Of a DNA stretch of 10,061 bases, positions 6,718 to 10,061 are shown piece by piece. Position 1 is the first letter of the stretch, and each line of letters begins with the position of its first letter. The stretch is from Lachnospiraceae bacterium (GTDB lineage Bacteria > Bacillota_A > Clostridia > Lachnospirales > Lachnospiraceae), in assembly GCA_018365895.1 (NCBI GenBank), contig JAGZJD010000079.1, positions 1 to 10,061 of the forward strand, written 5' to 3'. Both the position numbers and the translations under genes were made by a program. Below the pieces are notes generated by a model. That model was not told the origin of the DNA. It worked only from the letters and a program-made list of their open reading frames with translations, and did no database searches.

Positions 6718-7026
6718 ATGTACGCAATTATAGCAACAGGTGGTAAACAGTACAAAGTAGCTGAAGGCGATATCATTAGAGTAGAGAAACTTGGTGTAGA
6801 AGCTGGTACAGCTTACACATTTGACCAGGTTCTTGCAGTAAGTGACAACGAATTAAAAGTTGGAACTCCAACAGTTGCAGGAGCAACAGTTGAAGCATCT
6901 GTAATCGGTGACGGAAAAGCTAAAAAAGTTATCGTTTACAAATATAAGAGAAAAACTGGCTACCATAAGAAAAATGGTCATAGACAGCAGTACACAGAAG
7001 TTAAGATCGAAAAAATCAATGCTTAA
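6718..7026 (+). CDS. rplU: 50S ribosomal protein L21
   Basis: A 102-residue L21, which binds 23S rRNA in the large subunit. The N-terminal MYAIIATGGKQYKV and the C-terminal signature YKYKRKTGYHKKNGHRQQ are diagnostic, and length is normal for the family. ATG 6718 follows AGGAGGT (6706-6712) by six bases. The frame stays open upstream to 6616, but that part is promoter and leader RNA, so it is not coding. First gene of the operon, controlled by the leader directly before it. Confidence 0.98.
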   Translation: MYAIIATGGKQYKVAEGDIIRVEKLGVEAGTAYTFDQVLAVSDNELKVGTPTVAGATVEASVIGDGKAKKVIVYKYKRKTGYHKKNGHRQQYTEVKIEKINA

Positions 7027-7035
7027 TAACTGACT

Positions 7036-7368
7036 ATGATTCAGGTAACAATTTATAAGAATGAATTTAATGAGTTTGTAGGATTTCAGACATTGGGACA
7101 TGCCGGATATGCAGATTCCGGCGAGGATATTGTCTGTGCTGCAGCGTCCATCTTAGTGATTAATACGATGAATGCAATTGAAGCATTTGCTTCTGATGAT
7201 TTCATTTGTGAATCAGAAGAAGAAAGCGGAATGATTCACTATAAGTTGTCAGCACGGCCTACAAAAGAAGCTGACTTATTATTGAGAACCATGATTCTTG
7301 GTTTACAGGACATGGAAGATGATGAGCATTATGGACGATATATTGATATAATTTACAAGGAGGTGTAA
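7036..7368 (+). CDS. prp: Ribosomal-processing cysteine protease Prp (YsxB)
   Basis: A 110-residue protease that removes the N-terminal extension of ribosomal protein L27, shown for Prp of Staphylococcus aureus. The catalytic pair is in place and even has the same numbering: H22 in [14 protein letters not shown] and C34 at the end of that motif. The gene lies between rplU and rpmA, its usual place. ATG 7036 comes nine bases after the rplU stop and has no visible Shine-Dalgarno, so translation probably depends on ribosomes finishing rplU and is lower than that of its neighbours. Its last codons (K-E-V) double as the ribosome binding site of rpmA. Confidence 0.96.
   Translation: MIQVTIYKNEFNEFVGFQTLGHAGYADSGEDIVCAAASILVINTMNAIEAFASDDFICESEEESGMIHYKLSARPTKEADLLLRTMILGLQDMEDDEHYGRYIDIIYKEV
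7357..7365 (+). promoter_or_regulatory. Ribosome binding site of rpmA, inside the end of prp
   Basis: AAGGAGGTG encodes the last residues of Prp and is also a near-perfect anti-Shine-Dalgarno match. It lies ten bases from ATG 7374 and thirteen from ATG 7377, favouring the first ATG and therefore a nine-residue L27 extension. Confidence 0.75.
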
Positions 7369-7373
7369 CGACC

Positions 7374-7661
7374 ATGATGAAATTGAACCTTCAATTTTTC
7401 GCTCACAAAAAAGGAGTTGGTTCTACAAAGAACGGTAGAGACTCTGAATCAAAAAGATTAGGTGCTAAAAGAGCTGACGGACAGTTTGTTAAAGCTGGTA
7501 ACATCCTTTACAGACAGCGTGGAACAAAAATCCATCCAGGACTGAACGTAGGACGCGGTGGAGATGATACATTATTCGCTCTTGTAGACGGTGTTGTTAG
7601 ATTTGAGAGAAAAGGTAGAGACAAAAAACAGGTTTCTATCTACCCAGTAACAGCTGAATAA
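7374..7661 (+). CDS. rpmA: 50S ribosomal protein L27 (precursor with cleavable N-terminus)
   Basis: A 95-residue L27 whose N-terminal tail reaches the peptidyl-transferase centre. It begins MMKLNLQFF followed by AHKKG. In Firmicutes with Prp, the extension xLNLQFF is cut off after the second Phe, so the mature protein should start at Ala10. The core ([30 protein letters not shown]) is standard. ATG 7374 is preferred to 7377 by spacing to the ribosome binding site and by the nine-residue length of the S. aureus extension. A stem-loop follows the stop. Confidence 0.98.
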   Translation: MMKLNLQFFAHKKGVGSTKNGRDSESKRLGAKRADGQFVKAGNILYRQRGTKIHPGLNVGRGGDDTLFALVDGVVRFERKGRDKKQVSIYPVTAE

Positions 7662-7674
7662 AATGCATAATCAC

Positions 7675-7710
7675 AGGCTTCAAATCTTTTGGTTTGAGGC
7701 CTTGTTTTTT
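7675..7710 (+). terminator. Rho-independent terminator / attenuator between rpmA and obgE
   Basis: An eleven-pair stem with two G-T wobbles (7676-7686 with 7691-7701, loop TTTT) is followed by TTGTTTTTT (7702-7710). This has the form of an intrinsic terminator. No separate promoter for obgE is visible in the 61 bases after rpmA, so it probably acts as a partial terminator that lowers obgE expression relative to the ribosomal proteins. Confidence 0.8.
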
Positions 7711-7722
7711 AAGGAGAGAACT

Positions 7723-9009
7723 ATGTTTGCAGACAGAGCTAAAATCTATATCCGCTCAGGAAAAGGCGGCGACGGACATGTCAGCTTTCGAAGAGAACTG
7801 TATGTTCCGAATGGCGGACCGGACGGCGGCGATGGCGGAAGAGGCGGCGATATCATTTTTGAAGTAGACGAAGGTCTAAATACACTATATGATTTCCGCC
7901 ATAAAACAAAATTCACAGCAAAGAATGGAGAAGAAGGCGGAAAAAGACGCTGTCATGGAAAAAATGCTCAGGATTTGATCCTGAAAGTACCGGAAGGAAC
8001 AATTATTAAAGAAGCAGAATCTGGAAAAGTGATTGCAGATATGTCAGGTGAGAACAGACGTCAGGTAATCTTAAAGGGCGGCAAAGGCGGACTTGGAAAC
8101 ATGCATTTTGCAACTTCAACAATGCAGGTACCAAAGTATGCACAGCCAGGCCAGCCAGCTCAGGAACTTTGGGTGCTGTTGGAACTAAAAGTTATCGCAG
8201 ATGTAGGACTTGTCGGATTTCCAAATGTCGGGAAATCCACATTACTTTCTAGAGTTACAAATGCGAACCCAAAGATTGCCAACTATCATTTTACTACAAT
8301 CAATCCAAATCTTGGCGTCGTAGACCTGCCAAATGGTGACGGTTTTGTTATGGCAGATATTCCTGGATTGATTGAAGGTGCTTCTGAAGGACTTGGACTT
8401 GGACATGAGTTTCTGCGTCATATCGAACGTACAAAAATGATGATTCATGTAGTAGATGCAGCTGGTACAGAAGGTCGTGATCCAGTAGAAGATATTTATA
8501 AGATTAATGCAGAATTAAAATCTTATAATCCTGATATTGCATCCCGTCCACAGGTAATTGCTGCTAATAAATCTGATTTAATCTATGCAGAAGATGAAGA
8601 TCCGGTAGAACGTATCCGAAAAGAATTCGAACCTCAGGGAATAAAAGCGTTTAAGATTTCAGGGGTATCCGGGGAAGGAATTAATGAACTTCTCTATTAT
8701 GTTGCAGAACAATTAAAAACAATGGATCAGAAACCAATCACTTTTGAACAGGAATTCTTCCCAGGAGATGAACTGATCCATGAAAATCTTCCATATACCG
8801 TAGAAGTTGTAGATGGTATATATGTTGTTGAAGGACCAAAAATTGAAAAAATGCTAGGTTATACAAACCTGGATTCCGAAAAAGGCTTCCTGTTCTTCCA
8901 AAAATTCCTAAAAAATACAGGAATTCTTGCTGATCTTGAAAAAGCCGGAATTCAGGAAGGTGACACTGTAAAAATGTATGGACTTCAGTTTGATTATTAT
9001 AAAGAATAA
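7723..9009 (+). CDS. obgE: Ribosome-assembly GTPase Obg (ObgE/CgtA)
   Basis: A 428-residue Obg GTPase, the same length as B. subtilis Obg, acting in late 50S assembly and linked to the stringent response. The glycine-rich Obg fold spans 1-158 (GGPDGGDGGRGGD at 31-43). The G domain follows: G1 GFPNVGKST (165-173), switch T191-T192, G3 DIPG (212-215), G4 NKSD (282-285), G5 SGVSG (313-317). The OCT domain typical of Firmicutes Obg covers about 345-427. ATG 7723 is chosen because AAGGAG (7711-7716) precedes it by six bases and the protein then starts with the standard MFADRAKIYIRSG. The frame is open back to 7663, but that stretch is the terminator. Confidence 0.97.
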   Translation: MFADRAKIYIRSGKGGDGHVSFRRELYVPNGGPDGGDGGRGGDIIFEVDEGLNTLYDFRHKTKFTAKNGEEGGKRRCHGKNAQDLILKVPEGTIIKEAESGKVIADMSGENRRQVILKGGKGGLGNMHFATSTMQVPKYAQPGQPAQELWVLLELKVIADVGLVGFPNVGKSTLLSRVTNANPKIANYHFTTINPNLGVVDLPNGDGFVMADIPGLIEGASEGLGLGHEFLRHIERTKMMIHVVDAAGTEGRDPVEDIYKINAELKSYNPDIASRPQVIAANKSDLIYAEDEDPVERIRKEFEPQGIKAFKISGVSGEGINELLYYVAEQLKTMDQKPITFEQEFFPGDELIHENLPYTVEVVDGIYVVEGPKIEKMLGYTNLDSEKGFLFFQKFLKNTGILADLEKAGIQEGDTVKMYGLQFDYYKE

Positions 9010-9026
9010 CAGAAGGAGAAACGATT

Positions 9027-9317
9027 ATGACAACAAAGCAGAGAGCTTATTTAAAAAGCCTTGCAATGACAATGGACCCAATTCTGCAGATTGGTAAATC
9101 GAGCATTACACCTGAGCTTACTACAGCAATTGCAGAAGCTTTGGAAGCACGTGAACTGATTAAGATCAACGTGCTTCAGAATTGTGCTGATGATCCAAAA
9201 GAGTTAGCACAGATTCTTGGAGAACGCACACGTTCGCAAGTTGTGCAGGTAATTGGCAAGAAGATTGTCCTGTACAAAGAAGGAAAAGATGACAAAAAGA
9301 AAATCGTATTACCATAA
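9027..9317 (+). CDS. yhbY: Ribosome assembly RNA-binding protein YhbY (CRM domain)
   Basis: A 96-residue single CRM-domain protein (YqeI in B. subtilis), an RNA-binding factor associated with pre-50S particles. Family features: MTTKQRAYLKSLA start, DPILQIGKSSIT (17-28, the CRM GxxG-like loop region), and VVQVIGKKIVLYK (72-84). AAGGAG at 9013-9018 precedes ATG by eight bases; the gene begins 17 bases after obgE, a common pairing of two 50S assembly factors. A stem-loop lies just after the stop. Confidence 0.93.
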   Translation: MTTKQRAYLKSLAMTMDPILQIGKSSITPELTTAIAEALEARELIKINVLQNCADDPKELAQILGERTRSQVVQVIGKKIVLYKEGKDDKKKIVLP

Positions 9318-9325
9318 AAGAAAGG

Positions 9326-9361
9326 AATCCTGCGCAGACATTTTGTTTTGCGCAGGATTTT
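9326..9361 (+). terminator. Stem-loop between yhbY and nadD, possible weak terminator
   Basis: AATCCTGCGCA (9326-9336) and TGCGCAGGATT (9349-9359) form a perfect eleven-pair stem around a twelve-base loop. Only four T follow the GC core (9358-9361), so termination would be weak. It ends nine bases before the nadD start codon, and no promoter for nadD is evident, so it may be an attenuator, an mRNA stabiliser or a translation-control element. Confidence 0.6.
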
Positions 9362-9370
9362 GGAATCATT

Positions 9371-9994
9371 ATGAAAATCGGTATTATGGGAGGCACGTTT
9401 GATCCTATTCACAATGGGCATCTCGCATTAGCACGATGTGCACTAACACAATTTCATCTTGATAAGATATGGTTTCTTCCTAATGGAAAACCGCCTCATA
9501 AACTCGGGCAGGATGCGGATATACGTCTGACACATCGACTTAAAATGATAGAACTTGCAATTTCCGGAGAACCGGATTTTGAACTGTGTACTTACGAGGC
9601 AAAGAGAAAAGATGTTTCTTATTCTTATGATACCATGGAAACATTTCAAAAATATTGGCCGGAACATACTTTTTATTTTATTGTCGGTGCAGATTCCGTA
9701 CTCACTTTGGAACAATGGAAGCATCCAGAACGTCTTGCAAAAACATGCACCTTTCTTGCTGCCTGCAGAGATGATGTTAATAGTGAAAAAATGAATATAG
9801 AGATCAAACGATTGGAAAAACTTTATCAGACAAAAATTTTAATGCTAAGAATGCCTGTATTTCCAGTTTCCTCAAGTGAAATACGTCAGGAACTTGCAGC
9901 CGGAAATTTGGAGCATGGCCTCCTTCCGGAATGCGTTTGGAATTATATTAAAAAAGAACATTTATATGAAGGTGATAAGAAATGGATCAGATAG
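9371..9994 (+). CDS. nadD: Nicotinate-nucleotide adenylyltransferase
   Basis: A 207-residue NaMN adenylyltransferase making deamido-NAD from nicotinate mononucleotide and ATP, the penultimate step of NAD synthesis. Nucleotidyltransferase motifs: GGTFDPIHNGH (7-17, with H14 and H17), PPHK (41-44), IVGADS (104-109) and the ISSxxIR-type SSSEIR (167-172). Length fits the family. The start is set by the canonical MKIGIMGGTFDP; its ribosome binding site is poor (GGA at 9362-9364, six bases before ATG) and lies right after the stem-loop. It overlaps yqeK by 13 bases. Confidence 0.97.
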   Translation: MKIGIMGGTFDPIHNGHLALARCALTQFHLDKIWFLPNGKPPHKLGQDADIRLTHRLKMIELAISGEPDFELCTYEAKRKDVSYSYDTMETFQKYWPEHTFYFIVGADSVLTLEQWKHPERLAKTCTFLAACRDDVNSEKMNIEIKRLEKLYQTKILMLRMPVFPVSSSEIRQELAAGNLEHGLLPECVWNYIKKEHLYEGDKKWIR

Positions 9995-10061
9995 TTCTTA
10001 CAAAACTGCGTAAAAAAGTAAAAGAACATTTGGATAAAGAACGCTATCAGCATACGCTCGG
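9982..10061 (+). CDS. yqeK: YqeK HD-domain hydrolase, N-terminal fragment (runs off window)
   Basis: Only 26 codons are in the window. The protein starts MDQIVLTKLRKKVKEHL and ends RYQHTL, where H24 matches the first metal-binding His of the YqeK HD domain (RYxHTLGV in the family). Known YqeK proteins hydrolyse Ap4A symmetrically. ATG 9982 has GGTG at 9971-9974 seven bases before it and overlaps the end of nadD, its usual partner, in another frame. Function is inferred from this short piece plus context. Confidence 0.88.
   Translation, partial: MDQIVLTKLRKKVKEHLDKERYQHTL

Noticed and set aside
7663..7722. Extended N-terminus of Obg from 7663
   Set aside because: It would translate through the rpmA terminator. 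The correct ATG 7723 has its own ribosome binding site and gives the canonical MFADRAKIYI start.
1..10061. Mobile elements, CRISPR arrays, tRNA genes, long direct repeats, defence genes
   Set aside because: Read through both strands; no supporting sequence was seen. All long frames are explained by core metabolic and ribosome-related genes.

Overview
The window looks like chromosomal housekeeping DNA of a low-to-moderate GC Clostridia, most likely a member of the Lachnospiraceae. Supporting signs are the gene order radical SAM (TIGR03960 type) - DUF2344/TIGR03936 - RNase G/E ahead of rplU-prp-rpmA-obgE-yhbY-nadD-yqeK, the Firmicutes-type L27 with a cleavable N-terminal extension next to its protease Prp, a 428-residue Obg with a C-terminal OCT domain, and strong AGGAGG-type ribosome binding sites. 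The genus cannot be decided from the sequence alone. Every gene is on the + strand. I see no insertion sequence, phage gene, CRISPR array, tRNA or rRNA.

Layout. Positions 1-3735 hold a tight three-gene block: a radical SAM protein whose first few codons lie left of the window, a DUF2344 'radical SAM-linked' protein starting at an overlapping TTG, and a short RNase G/E. Positions 3739-6615 hold four genes that are not part of the usual rng-rplU neighbourhood: a YbaK-type Cys-tRNA deacylase, a YihX-like HAD phosphatase, an aspartokinase with two ACT domains, and a small protein made of two CBS domains. Spacing is short or overlapping throughout, so positions 1-6615 read as one transcription unit whose promoter is outside the window.

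At the end of the CBS gene sits a near-consensus sigma-A promoter with an extended -10 (6605-6633). It drives a structured L21 leader RNA (about 6638-6712) and then rplU (L21), prp, rpmA (L27), obgE, yhbY, nadD and the start of yqeK. Ribosomal proteins, their processing protease, the ribosome-assembly GTPase Obg and the 50S assembly factor YhbY are thus made together. A stem-loop with a T tract between rpmA and obgE probably steps expression down after the ribosomal proteins. A second stem-loop separates yhbY from nadD-yqeK.

The most interesting points are: a second CX3CX2C cysteine triad at the C-terminus of the radical SAM protein; the uncharacterised but conserved radical SAM / DUF2344 / RNase G trio; an RNase G that stops just where the zinc-link motif should be; possible pseudoknot and long-range start-codon pairings in the L21 leader; and a nucleotide-sensing type CBS pair coupled to aspartokinase. 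No clearly novel defence or mobile system is present; most of the window is ordinary core genome.
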